Below, piece after piece: positions 41,901 to 50,772 of a DNA stretch of 64,000 nt. The translations under genes and the position numbers were made by a program. The first letter of the stretch is position 1. Each line of letters starts with the position of its first letter. Under the pieces are notes generated by a model. The model was not told where the DNA came from. It worked only from the letters and a program-made list of their open reading frames with translations, and did not search any database. Origin of the DNA: Rotaria socialis (lineage: Eukaryota > Rotifera > Eurotatoria > Philodinida > Philodinidae); assembly GCA_905331475.1 (NCBI GenBank), contig CAJNYU010001824.1, positions 62,001 through 126,000 on the forward strand, given 5' to 3'.

Positions 41901-44355
41901 ATTTTATGTCCACTAAAAGGCCTTTAATGGCAATGATTGTCCGTCTTCGGCTTGCTGTAGTGTGTTTATAGCATAACTAAAAGATATGATGTACTTTCTA
42001 TTTTCAGCATAATGTGGATTACACAAGCTCTGCACGTTCCTCTCCTCTTCGATTTGCTTCATCACCTACTCGTAAACGTGTAGCTTCGCCGTCACCACCA
42101 AGTATGTAGAAAAACTCTTCGCGACTCTTTTAAAATTCAAATTTTGAAATCAAAGGATCACGATCACCAAATCGTTATCTTCGTTCACGAGATCGTTTTA
42201 TTCGTCCAATGGATAAAATCGACTTAGGCGATAATCGTCAACATGCAGATAAACTATTGGCTGATTTCGAAGATATTCTTCTTCAAATCAATGCAGATTT
42301 CCATTCGAAAGAAGAAAATCTTCATACTCCAACACCAACTGGTGTTCAAATTGAANTTAAAAAAAAATTTAATGAATGTAACTGATGTAAGAACATGAGT
42401 CTCTTCTTTATTTTACATGCTACAAGAGGAGGATCGGTTTTCATTAGGAAATTTGAAAAAAAAAACGTTTTTCAAGAAGGCACTGTAAAATATCATCATC
42501 ATCATTTTATGTCCACTAAAAGGCCTTTAATGGCAATGATTGTCCGTCTTCGGCTTGCTGTAGTGTGTTTATAGCATAACTAAAATATATGATGTACTTT
42601 CTATTTTCAGCATAATGTGGATTACACAAGCTCTGCACGTTCCTCTCCTCTTCGATTTGCTTCATCACCTACTCGTAAGCGTGTAGCTTCGCCGTCGCCA
42701 CCAAGTATGTAGAAAAACTCTTCGTGACTCTTTTAAAATTCAAATTTTGAAATCAAAGGGTCACGATCACCAAATCGTTATCTTCGTTCACGAGATCGTT
42801 TTATTCGTCCAATGGATAAAATCGACTTAGGCGATAATCGTCAACGTGCAGATAAACTATTGGCTGATTTCGAAGATATTCTTCTTCAAATCAATGCAGA
42901 TTTCCATTCGAAAGAAGAAAATCTTCATACTCCAACACCAACTGGTGTTCAAATTGAAAATCTACCAACCGATTTTACTTACGTAAGAATCTTTAATTTA
43001 AATAATTAATCAAGAAGAATCTGATTATTTAGAATCGAATTTTAACATCTATTCGACGAAAAATCGATACACTAAATCAATTCATTCATCAAATAAAACA
43101 AGAATTAGGTGCATATGTTATTCAAGACTTTAATAACGATCCAATGGTTGTCGGTAAGATTTGGTTGAGAAATTAATTTCCATGACTCAATCCTTTATAT
43201 TTCAATAGATATTATGAATAAATGGAGTCATATACAAAGCTTAACTAACGAAAAAGATGATCAATTAAATCAAAATCGGCAACGGTGGAAACTGTTCAAA
43301 CGACAATTAGAAAATCTTGAACTATTGTCGGAACAATTTACAAGCTCAGAACACTCATGTTAGTACTAAAAACAATTTTAATATGAAACACAATGTGTGA
43401 GGAAACAATCGCTCATTAATGTGGATATTCTCATGGGTAGAGAAAAGAGCTACCCCTGAACTAACTCAACCTTAAGTTCGCACCTCTCGAGTTCCCTTTG
43501 AAATGCATAGAGTAGAAAACTAAACCCACTCGTCCCAAATTCTCTAGTGCTTCGTCAGAGAATGTTAATAAACAGCATTTTTTGATTATTATTTAGTATC
43601 AAGATCAATGCATTCAAAAGCTGATGTGAAAGAACGATTAGGTAAAAATACTAGAGAGACTATGACTAATTTACAATAAAAGTTAATTTTTGTTTAAGAC
43701 GAAATTGAAGTACTGTTACGATCCACAATCGAGTTATCCCATGAATTCAATGATAATTCAAATATATGGATACTTTTTGAACATCGTCTTCAATTAATTA
43801 AAGATAAATTTCAATATTCACACACCCGATCAAGCAGTCCAACTCGAGAATCAAAAGTATTTCATCCTATAAATCTTGTTTTTCTCAATTATCTATGCAT
43901 TCTTATTCTGCAATAGATAAATTCAGATACAAAAAATGAACTATTAGAAATAAATTCACAAGTAGATCATCTTGAAACTTTAGCACATTCCTTAGAACCC
44001 ATTGATAATAATGAAATGAATCAAAATATAAATCGTACAAAACTACATCACTTCATTCGTATTCATGATGATCTTGAAATTCTTAATGAACGTTTAATTA
44101 ATATAAATAAAAATTCATTATCAATTGTATCAAGTGATCAAATGCGTCAAATAAATGATATGAAATTAATATTTGACCGTTTAAATTCTATTAAACGTAT
44201 CGTAAAACTTCATCTTGATCAATTAGAAAAATTATTAGCAAGAAATGAAATAAATCTTTCACAAATGAGATCATCGAACAATAACTTTCAGGTAAGAAAG
44301 AAAAATAAACATACAATCATTCATTTTCTTTTATTTTTAGCGTCTGTACCAATGA
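11906..44355 (+). CDS. SYNE1: Giant nesprin-like protein: paired CH domains plus long spectrin-like rod
   Basis: One gene of about 77 exons (about 16.8 kb coding, roughly 5,600 aa). Exon 1 is 11906-12041 (ATG, Ser/Thr/Pro-rich head). Two calponin-homology domains follow (12414-15288), then a rod of weakly conserved helical repeats with regular Trp and heptad character (WLNEGEHVLRRSS, WIDQAQEIV, HWLKQAKELIYEL). The CH pair matches nesprin best: VQKKTFTKWVN, IKLVNIRPIDIVDGKPMMIL, LLGWVRKKTSGQ, and DVDVNKPDEKSIMTYVAQF. No plakin, SH3, EF-hand or GAS2 region is visible, which argues against dystonin/MACF1. Expected role: actin-binding scaffold linking the cytoskeleton to the nuclear envelope or other organelles. 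The proposed last exon (44341-44355) gives a stop without a canonical KASH domain, and an AATAAA lies at 44610. Exons were chosen by GT...AG sites, frame continuity and residue composition; most junctions hold phase, but my exon sum is off by one base, so at least one boundary is wrong. SYNE1 and SYNE2 cannot be separated. Confidence 0.85.
12414..15288 (+). other. Actin-binding tandem CH domains of the nesprin-like gene
   Basis: CH1 is carried by exons 12414-12571 (EQERVQKKTFTKWV, DLFEDFQDGTKLVALLEVL), 12642-12719 and 12783-12875. CH2 is carried by 13664-13758 (KEALLGWVRKKTSG), 13986-14185 (DFTSSWRDGLAFNALIHAIR, PDLVDL) and 15212-15288 (DVDVNKPDEKSIMTYVAQF). Phases across exons 1-12 are consistent. 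The linker between CH1 and CH2 is short (about SSMFDENSKDNRSK), unlike the longer Ser-rich linker of vertebrate nesprins. Introns of 788 bp (12876-13663) and 1,026 bp (14186-15211) lie inside this block; apart from ordinary AT-rich sequence I see nothing in them. Confidence 0.9.
15343..20557 (+). other. Nesprin-like rod, part 1 (exons 8-19)
   Basis: Proposed exons: 15343-15459, 15577-15716, 15767-15941, 16001-16282, 16346-16442, 16513-16718, 17577-17894, 17949-18275, 18330-18479, 18539-19236, 19289-19397, 20069-20557. The frame is continuous through them. The first rod repeats begin at LDSSLPGELGRIADWINTAE, the usual nesprin transition from CH2 to rod. Spectrin-type signatures (W at helix A, LxxWLNEAKQLF, heptads of L/I) recur about every 100-110 residues. 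The introns at 16719-17576 and 19398-20068 contain no recognisable gene or repeat. Confidence 0.75.
21569..21971. mobile_element. hAT-like MITE in an intron
   Basis: 403-bp element with inverted termini: the left end starts CAAGGGGAAAAGGCGGATTT and the right end reads, in reverse complement, CAAGGGGAAAACGGAGGATT. The flanks are ATTATTAA (21561-21568) and ATTATTAG (21972-21979), an 8-bp target duplication with one mismatch. CAAGG fits the hAT terminal pattern YARNG. It has no ORF and lies in the 21134-22040 intron. Confidence 0.8.
23721..24400. other. Intron with possible old transposon debris
   Basis: The segment at about 23930-24130 is more GC-rich than its surroundings. It begins AAAATCCCTGTACTCCCCCT, a phrase echoed at about 49246-49265 inside the large palindromic element. 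No ends or ORF could be defined. Confidence 0.3.
26951..27379. mobile_element. hAT-like MITE in an intron
   Basis: 429-bp element. The left end is TAGAGCTCTGCAGGGTGCA. The right end in reverse complement is TAGAGGGCTGCAGGATGCA. The flanks are CTTGATTC (26943-26950) and CTTAATTC (27380-27387), an 8-bp duplication with one mismatch. The interior carries GGCAGG/CAGGGCAG-rich words near both ends (26976-27020, 27328-27350), plausible subterminal binding repeats. There is no ORF. Its G-rich composition stands out from the AT-rich intron. Confidence 0.85.
32112..40815 (+). other. Nesprin-like rod, part 3 (exons 45-66)
   Basis: Proposed exons: 32112-32474, 32533-32919, 33343-33438, 33492-33689, 33737-33886, 33943-34416, 34470-34636, 34685-34829, 34887-35033, 35091-35270, 35655-35822, 35888-36037, 36100-36426, 36675-36998, 37051-37873, 37932-38215, 39279-39401, 39458-39523, 39582-39634, 39989-40360, 40416-40572, 40634-40815. 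The exon at 37051-37873 (823 bp, about 274 residues) is the longest in the gene. The three very small exons at 39279-39634 are supported by splice sites and frame only. The introns at 31685-32111, 32920-33342 and 38216-39278 hold no gene. Confidence 0.7.
38216..39278. other. Large AT-rich intron, nothing recognised
   Basis: 1,063-bp intron. No inverted termini, ORF or RNA gene was recognised. Several T-rich tracts and a short TA run are present. Confidence 0.4.
40945..44355 (+). other. Nesprin-like rod, part 4 and C-terminus (exons 67 to end)
   Basis: Proposed exons: 40945-41098, 41154-41333, 41386-41529, 41587-41784, then 42611-42704 and 42759-42982 (or their duplicate copies 42008-42101 and 42156-42355), 43033-43153, 43209-43358, 43597-43641, 43699-43856, 43917-44291 and 44341-44355. 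The pair at 42611/42759 encodes a basic Ser/Arg/Pro segment (SSPTRKRVASPSPPRSRS, then RYLRSRDRFIRPMDKID) unlike the helical rod. The end reads NLSQMRSSNNNFQ, then RLYQ-stop after the last intron. If that intron (44292-44340) is retained, the frame stays open to 44522 and ends in hydrophobic sequence. Confidence 0.65.
41755..42958. repeat. Near-identical about 602-bp direct duplication split by an N
   Basis: Sequence 41755-42355 is repeated at 42357-42958 with only a handful of differences (for example AAACGTG/AAGCGTG, CAACATGC/CAACGTGC, one extra base in an A-run). The join is an N at 42356. Both copies contain the same two exons and their splice sites. The first copy's second exon stops at the N, while the second copy continues into the true downstream exon. 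This looks like two haplotypes or homeologues joined end to end in the assembly rather than a real tandem duplication. Confidence 0.9.
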
Positions 44356-45483
44356 TGAAAATATTGTTTTTGGTATCGAACAACGAGGAACATATTCATT
44401 TTCTTCAATGTCAATTAGATTTTTTTGTCTTTATCAAAAACTTTTTGCTAGATTTTAAAAGTTTTCTTCTTAATTATACCATGGCGTCAATCTTTTGTTC
44501 TTTATTATTCTCTCTCCCATAGTTTCAATATACCATTTAATTTTTTCGTCTTGCATGCGCATGATTTTTTTCTTCTTTGTAAAAACAAGTATAAAATAGT
44601 TTTTGAATGAATAAATGTTAAACTGATTTAATTCTATTCTTTAGCGGGGTGGGTGTGGGTGTGCACACAAGCTATGCTCTTTTCAACACTTATTTTTTGA
44701 CGATGAATCAATTCTTATGTTCATGAATTCGGCTGTTGAGAAATAACTGGAAAATATTCGATCACACTTGTTCGGATATTAGTGGCGGCTGCTACCTCTC
44801 AGTGAAACAATATTCATAATAGTTTTGACACTAAAGAAAAATATAAGAAATTACGATTTAATACATGAGATTCATTTTATTGCTTAGTAGTAGCATTTTA
44901 ACTTCTTTCAATTGGAAAAAATTAAGAAAGTTTTTCTTTTTTCCCGTTTTCAAAAATAGTCTCGCCTGCTAATAGTTCTTCGCGTCGCTCCTGCATATGC
45001 TGTACTGTAAGACTTTACGAATCTGATCGATCAGCAGCAACAGCAACTCTATTTTAAACTAATCACAGCCTTGAAAACCACAACATTTCCTTAAATACCA
45101 TTAAAGTTGCGAGGGACATCTCTGGCACATACAAAATAAGATTTCAACCAGTTGATGAATTCATTGACTAGAATAAAATAATAGAAACAATAGCTCTTGT
45201 TCTGCTCACTTTCACGACTACGATACTCAGATCTTATTCAAACGAGGATAATTATATTGTTTATCCTACATTGACAGAGTCAAGAGCGTTAAGAACTTAA
45301 TTACTACAGGCCAGTTGAATAATAAATAACAAAAATGGGTTCTAATAATTTCAGTCATGATAGCGTTTTTATTAAAAAGCTTAATCGTGAATAGCAGCGA
45401 TGATTAGTTCACACAAAAACGTTATATTATGTCTATTTATTTGTTCATACGACTGTATGCTTTATTGATAAAAGCATTTTCAG
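44356..45483. other. 3' flank of the nesprin-like gene
   Basis: Contains AATAAA at 44610-44615, 255 bp past the proposed stop. A G-rich tract (GGGGTGGGTGTGGGTGTG) lies near 44645. No further nesprin exon or KASH-like segment was recognised. Confidence 0.45.
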
Positions 45484-45945
45484 CTACGACAACATAACGT
45501 ATGCTAAATGTGGACCTCCACTGGCATAAACTTTGAAATAAAATGATATTATATAATAATGCCCAATGATCGTTGAAAACGATTGAATCAGATAATCGTA
45601 ATTGCTACATTTATCTACGTAGTAGTGCGATCCTGTTTGACAAGAACTCATCGTTAGTTGGCCATAATTAGTGCTAGACCTACAACAGTTAGCATCTGTA
45701 GCATAATATTGTGTCCAACCGGCGAAGTTACCCGTCGAAAATTCACCATTAACAAGTATATTTAAAATAATTATGAGCAGGTCCGCTATTGCCTGTCAGG
45801 ACAAAATGACAGAGTTACTGAACTACCGGTAGCAGTGAAACCATATGTATAAAGTGTGTAAGTTGTTGGGTCAGCGCTGGAAGTAAAGGTAAATACGGCT
45901 TCTATTATACTTGAACTTGTACATAATGGTACTATACGCAGTAAA
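45484..45945 (-). pseudogene. Decayed secreted-type repeat protein (two partial modules)
   Basis: Two coding pieces read on the minus strand. The upstream piece (about 45945-45790) gives CTSSSIIEAVFTFTSSADPT and LYTYGFTATGSSVTLSFC, then a stop. The second piece (about 45780-45484) is open for nearly 100 codons without an ATG: NILVNGEFSTGNFAGWTQYY, SCQTGSHYYVD, YDYLIQSFSTIIGHYYIISF and YVMLS-stop. The NGxFxTGxFxGW opening and the TATGSS strand look like one jelly-roll module, so the pieces are the end of one module and the start of the next. I recall such NGGFETG...GW modules in extracellular carbohydrate-binding-like proteins of rotifers and bacteria; this is memory, not a search. No start codon, signal peptide or complete module remains. 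Confidence 0.45.
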
Positions 45946-46544
45946 ATAAAATTATAATTGTATCAATCAATACTAGATACTAATATTTAATGCTCACTGT
46001 GTGTTGCTGTTATTGTTGTTGTTGTCGAAGCTAAAAGTATCGGTCATTATGCAACATGATTAGGATACATTTCTCTTGTTTACTTTACTCTACGAAGTTT
46101 TGACAAAGCTGCAATAGATTCTTATTTTCATACTGATTTTCAGAGAGTCAAAGTTGTACTAAGCTGTATAATTTTCAATATCTTTTATATCATTCTGACA
46201 AAAACTGCCATTAACTTTAGAAGCAGCACAATAGTCGAGATTCTGTGAACTTATATGAATCATTATAGAATGCAATCTTTCATGAGTTGTGTTGTTTATT
46301 TTGAAAATCGTATATACGTTTCATCACAATTCATAATTCAGATCATCTTCTACGAGAATATCATCTTTAAATTTCAGCATTTACGTTGATGCTGCTAAAT
46401 TGAAAGAAATCTGAGGCAGCCAATAAATATTCTGTCAGGGCATTTTAATTAGGGGTAGCACCTTACGAGAATTTAATATTAAGTGTTAAATGTTAAATAA
46501 AGGTGTGGGTGTGTGAATGTGTATAAGTCACATATCCACATAAA

Positions 46545-47197
46545 CCCCTAGTCGAACATCTTGTAAGTAAGATCTTGGCCAAGATCTTGGGTACAGATAA
46601 GTGAACAGATCTTGAAAATTTAGGTACAAGATAATACGATTATCTTGTACCAAGATTTTGGATGACGCATTCTGAAAATATGTTTGGATATTTTTTCAAT
46701 TTATTTTTATTGTAATTATTCCTGTTCCGAATAACTCAAGCAAGTCAGATGTTGGGATCTGACTGGCTTTAAGTTGATCTGATACCGGTCAGATCAATTT
46801 AGGATGATCCTCTCTCGATCATCGATCGAGATCAGCATTCTCTTGAATAATCAATAATCGAGAAATCGTTTAGAAAAAAAATTATTTTGAAAAATTATGT
46901 TTCGTATGTTCAATCGTGTTGCTTATATTCAGCTCTGTATGTATAAAAAAAGACGGTGAATGACTAGATAGCCTATGTAAATACACTAATGATGTCGCTT
47001 TCTGTTTTACTCAAGATCTTGTGAGAAGATAATGGTAAAACGATATCTTTTCCATGATCTTGCCAAGATCTTAGGTACAGATTTATCTGATACAACCAAG
47101 ATATGTACATACGATTTATCTTTTTAAGATCTTCATAAGATCTTACTTACCGATCCCAACATTTCCAGATCTTGCTTACAAGATGTTTCACTAGGGC
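46545..47197. mobile_element. Foldback element packed with AAGATCTT palindromes
   Basis: The left end (CCCTAGTCGAACATCTTGTA) matches the reverse complement of the right end (CCCTAGTGAAACATCTTGTA). Both arms (46559-46670 and 47030-47190) are built from repeated AAGATCTT/CAAGATCTTG words and related GATCTG words, and the middle has a perfect TCTCGATC-type palindrome (46813-46831). There is no ORF. No clear target duplication was found. Confidence 0.7.
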
Positions 47198-48081
47198 ACC
47201 CCTTACAATATTAAATCAAACAAAACAATCATCTTTATTGAAAGATTTGAGACCAAAGAAGCAGACTATAATTCACCTTCTTAAATGCAAACTCTGAGTA
47301 TGCCAATTACGCAATTATTCACACTTCACGAATGCGCAATGACCATATAAAATATAGTGAGCAGTACCAAACAACATGGTATATTCATCTATCTCAGTTG
47401 CTGATCCAAATTAAAAAACGACACATCAAAATCATCAAGAGCGAAATTCAAATTCCGAAAAAACAGCAAAACCAACCAGTGGAAATAGCTTTTCAAAAAA
47501 AGAAAGTTTCAGTTGTCATAGTTGCATAGTTACCGATAACTGCTAATACTTTTTCTGTTTTTGTTCATAATAAAACTAAGCAAGGTCGAAGCGCGTTGTA
47601 GTTTGCTCGACTCGCACCCTTCTTGGACTTTATTCTCATTCATGATGACAATTTTTTTCCCACGGAAAACCCCACCTGGCTCTCCTTCCAACACAGATCT
47701 CAAGATTTTTAATCTGCGCTACAGTTAACAAAGTAGAAGGCTCATGTGGGTATGAGACGTAAGGCAAAGGGCATTTCACAAGACTTATAAACGCTTACGC
47801 GGTATGTCACCTTAAGTTAGTCGTTTGCTATGCCTATGATTTTCTTTTCTCGCTTCATTAAGGAAGAAGAATAGTAAAATATTGAAACTATTGAAGTGAC
47901 TGAATTTCTTTTGTTCTATTTGTCTTCATTATTCTCGTTTTGCTTCTTCTTCTTCTTCTTCTTCTTCGATCATGAGAAAAATGTGAATAATTTTTTCATT
48001 ACCAGAACAAAAAAAACGAAATTTTTAGCTGTAACGAAAGAAAGAGTTGAATAGGCCATCAGAGAAGTGTTTACTTTTCAT
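47198..48081. other. Spacer between two palindromic elements
   Basis: Mostly AT-rich, with a (TTC)n tract at about 47943-47969. The short open frame at 47332-47529 is Lys/Gln-rich without motifs and is not called. Confidence 0.4.
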
Positions 48082-48695
48082 CAAGGGGGAACAAACTGAT
48101 TTCGTGATTTCTGATTTCCAAAATCAAAATGTGATTGCATTTGATTTCAGTGATTGCCACCGCTTCCATGGGAATAGGGATGCACCCTCCAGTCGCGACT
48201 CAATCACTGAACATCAGTTCGAATGGGAACCAAGAACCACTGAATGTTCCTTTGATTAATCTAGAGTGAATTCGACAATCAGTATTTTTATTTGACAACA
48301 CTAAAATTAAGTGAAACAATGATATCAGTCTACAAATTATTGTTATACGATCGAACTCATTTTATCGTTCTAGCACAATTTTTTCTTCGATCACTGCTAT
48401 TTATGAGCCAGTCCACATAATCCACGACGGATTCACACAGAAGCGGTTCAATCGAGGTCGTTATATTTCGCTCCATTAAAGATATGTTGTAAAGGGAAGA
48501 ATTCTAAGAATTTTGACGCACACTGTTTTAAAAAATATTAATCACTTGATTTTTTTATGAGGATTGTACGAAAAGCCCTAACATTCATCATATCCAGACA
48601 TGGGGTTCTATTGGAGTCCTATCTCAAGAACAACTCAATTAATTGAGCTGAAATGTTTCAGAGACATATATTTCGGTGACTCCTATTTACCAAAA

Positions 48696-49084
48696 TAATT
48701 TTGTTTCAAAATATTGAATTGTTGGGATTTTCTGAATTACTCAATATATGAAAAAAGAAACATTTTTGGTAACTTGCGTAATTCAAACCTTTTTGGAATT
48801 ATATATTGATTTGAAAGTTTCATTATGGAAAGAGCACTGAAAGGTGTACCGCTCCTAAAAATTTCAGCTGTCTGCATTATTGCGTTTGACCAGAACAGTC
48901 CTCTGAAAAATGGGTTTTTGACAATTATGGGAGTTTTCAGAAAAAGCTATCTCCCAAGAAATGGATCTCCTTGGAAGCTGATATATAGAAAATAGAAGTA
49001 CTCTTACTAGGTTACAACCCTGCGAAAAAATTAGCGTGACATCGCAAAGAATGATCCTAGGAGACTTATCAAAATATACCAAAA
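48696..49084. mobile_element. 381-bp insertion nested in the left arm of the palindrome
   Basis: The right arm runs uninterrupted through the matching point. The left arm is split there, with TACCAAAA at 48688-48695 and again at 49077-49084, an exact 8-bp target duplication. The inserted sequence starts TAATTTTG and ends, in reverse complement, TATTTTGATAAG, so any inverted termini are short and imperfect. Non-coding. Confidence 0.75.
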
Positions 49085-49169
49085 AATGGTCCCTTTCCTA
49101 TAGGAACTGTACCCAGGTTAGCTTAGAAATTGCTCGAAGAGTTGTATTACATAAGATAAATTTTACTTA

Positions 49170-49393
49170 GTTAAAATCAGCATATGATCCTCTGTTTCCT
49201 TCCTTAAAAGTATTCTTTGAAAAAAAAAGAAAATTGTTGTAGAAAAATTCCCGTACTCCCCTCCAGGTCTCTTCAGATCAATTTACATTAGTTGAGCCTC
49301 CCCTACTCTCCTAGGACAATTTTTCGCAGGATTTTATTTTTTTTAAACAATATTCTTATAGAATGTAATAGAGGATCATACGCTAATTTTAAC
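49170..49393. mobile_element. 224-bp MITE nested in the left arm of the palindrome
   Basis: The termini form a roughly 25-bp inverted repeat: GTTAAAATCAGCATATGATC at the left and, in reverse complement, GTTAAAATTAGCGTATGATC at the right. It is absent from the matching point of the right arm, where ACTTACGAG is continuous. The flanks (ACTTA / TAACGAG) suggest a TA or TTA target. Non-coding. Confidence 0.75.
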
Positions 49394-50709
49394 TAACGAG
49401 GGAACCGCCGAAGTGATTCAAAGCTTTTAAACTGATATTTTACCGATAAATAGAGTTCAATGAAGCTAGACAAAGACCAAAAGGACAAGGACCGATGGGC
49501 CTTCTTTCTCGAGTTATGATGATTTTTCTGGGTTTACCACCTATGATACGGTATTCATCGAAAAATCAAATTAAGGAGTTTTGACCTGAATTTTCGCGCG
49601 CATGCAGGCATTAGTCTCGAAGTTTCAGCCAAAACGAATGCACTGTTCTGGAAATAATAAGTTTTCAAGAAAAGTCAATTCTTTAGGTTTGTATACAACA
49701 TACTATTGTTGTCTTGAGATTAAAATATCTCGACAACGGCACTTTTTGTTGACTGAAACTTCGAGGCTAATATATAAATCACAAGATCTGTATGGGCGCG
49801 AAAATTCAGGTCGAAACTCCTTAATTTGACTTTTCGGTGAATATCGTATAATAGGTGGTAAACCCAGTAAAATCATCATAACTCGAGAAGGAAGACCCAT
49901 CGGCTCTTGTCCTTTTGGACTTTGCCTAGTCTCATTGGACTCTACTTATTGGCAAAATCTCAGTTTAAAAGCTTTGAATCACTTCGGGTGGTTTCCTCGT
50001 AAGTAGAATTTATCTTATATAATACAACTCTTCAAGCAATTTTTAAGCGAACCTGGGCACAGTTCCTATAGGAAAGGGCCCATTTTTTGGTAAATAGGAG
50101 TCACCGAAATATGTCTCTGAAACATTTCAGCTCAATTAATTGAGTTGTTCTTGAGATAGGACTCCAATAGGACCCCATGTCTGGATATGGTGAATGTTAG
50201 GACTTTTCGTACCATCCTCATAAAAAAATCAAGTGATTAATATTTTTTAAAACAGTGTGCGTCAAAATTCTTAGAATTCTTCCCTTTACAACATATCTTT
50301 AATTGAGCGGAATATGACAACCTCGATTGAACCGCTTCTGTGTGAATCCGCCGTGGACTATGTGGACTGGCTCATAAATAGAAAAATTATGATTTCAATT
50401 GATTTTATGTGATGTCGAGTGATTTCGGTGATTTCGTGTGATTTCCAGTGATTTCGTGTGATTTCATTTGATTTCAACGTGACTTCAGAGATTGAAATCA
50501 ATTTGTTCTCCCTTGCATTGATAGCTATACTTTTATACGTATGATGGCTAGTTCTTTATGATTAAATTGAAATGTTTTTTTTTTCTATTGTGTTTTTCTT
50601 CTTTTCTGTTGTTGCTTCGTATTGCCTCATACTTTCTGATTGTGCTGACTAAATTGCACGTTGTTAGCCGTGAGTTGCACAACAAGTACTCAATACTTGT
50701 GAAGCAGCC

Positions 50710-50719
50710 TATATAAAAG
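50710..50719 (+). promoter_or_regulatory. TATA box of the nucleotidyltransferase gene
   Basis: TATATAAAAG lies 54 bp before the ATG at 50773, an unusually good core-promoter match for this window. It lies about 195 bp beyond the edge of the large palindromic element. Confidence 0.6.
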
Positions 50720-50772
50720 GCATTGATCGATGCGATACGATACCCATAAATACAGTGTATTGAAACAATAAA

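Larger units (their letters stand above)
48082..50515. mobile_element. About 2.4-kb palindromic (foldback) element with nested insertions
   Basis: The left terminus CAAGGGGGAACAAACTGATT pairs with the right terminus (reverse complement CAAGGGAGAACAAATTGATT). Next to each end are clusters of GTGATTTC-type words (48098-48150; 50400-50490, at least six copies on the right). The main arms pair 48411-49600 with 49790-50381; after removing two insertions from the left arm both are close to 580-590 bp and very similar. The loop lies at about 49630-49748. There is no transposase ORF. CAAGG fits the hAT YARNG terminal pattern, but no 8-bp duplication is visible, only CAT on both sides. Confidence 0.8.

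Noticed and set aside
41755..42958. True tandem exon duplication
   Set aside because: The near-identical repeat is centred on an assembly N and the first copy is cut mid-exon, which fits an artefact better.
11906..44355. Dystonin/MACF1 (spectraplakin) identity
   Set aside because: No plakin, SH3, EF-hand or GAS2 region was seen, and the CH linker and post-CH sequence fit nesprins better.
44016..44522. KASH domain call for the hydrophobic tail
   Set aside because: The sequence lacks the luminal PPPx end and lies partly across a well-formed intron; kept only as a hypothesis in the findings.
44640..46520. Composite element bounded by GT-rich tracts at 44645 and 46503
   Set aside because: The two tracts are in the same orientation and share only low-complexity sequence.
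49602..49900. ORFs on both strands within the large palindrome
   Set aside because: They lie in the loop and arms of a non-coding palindrome, and matching peptides appear on opposite strands.
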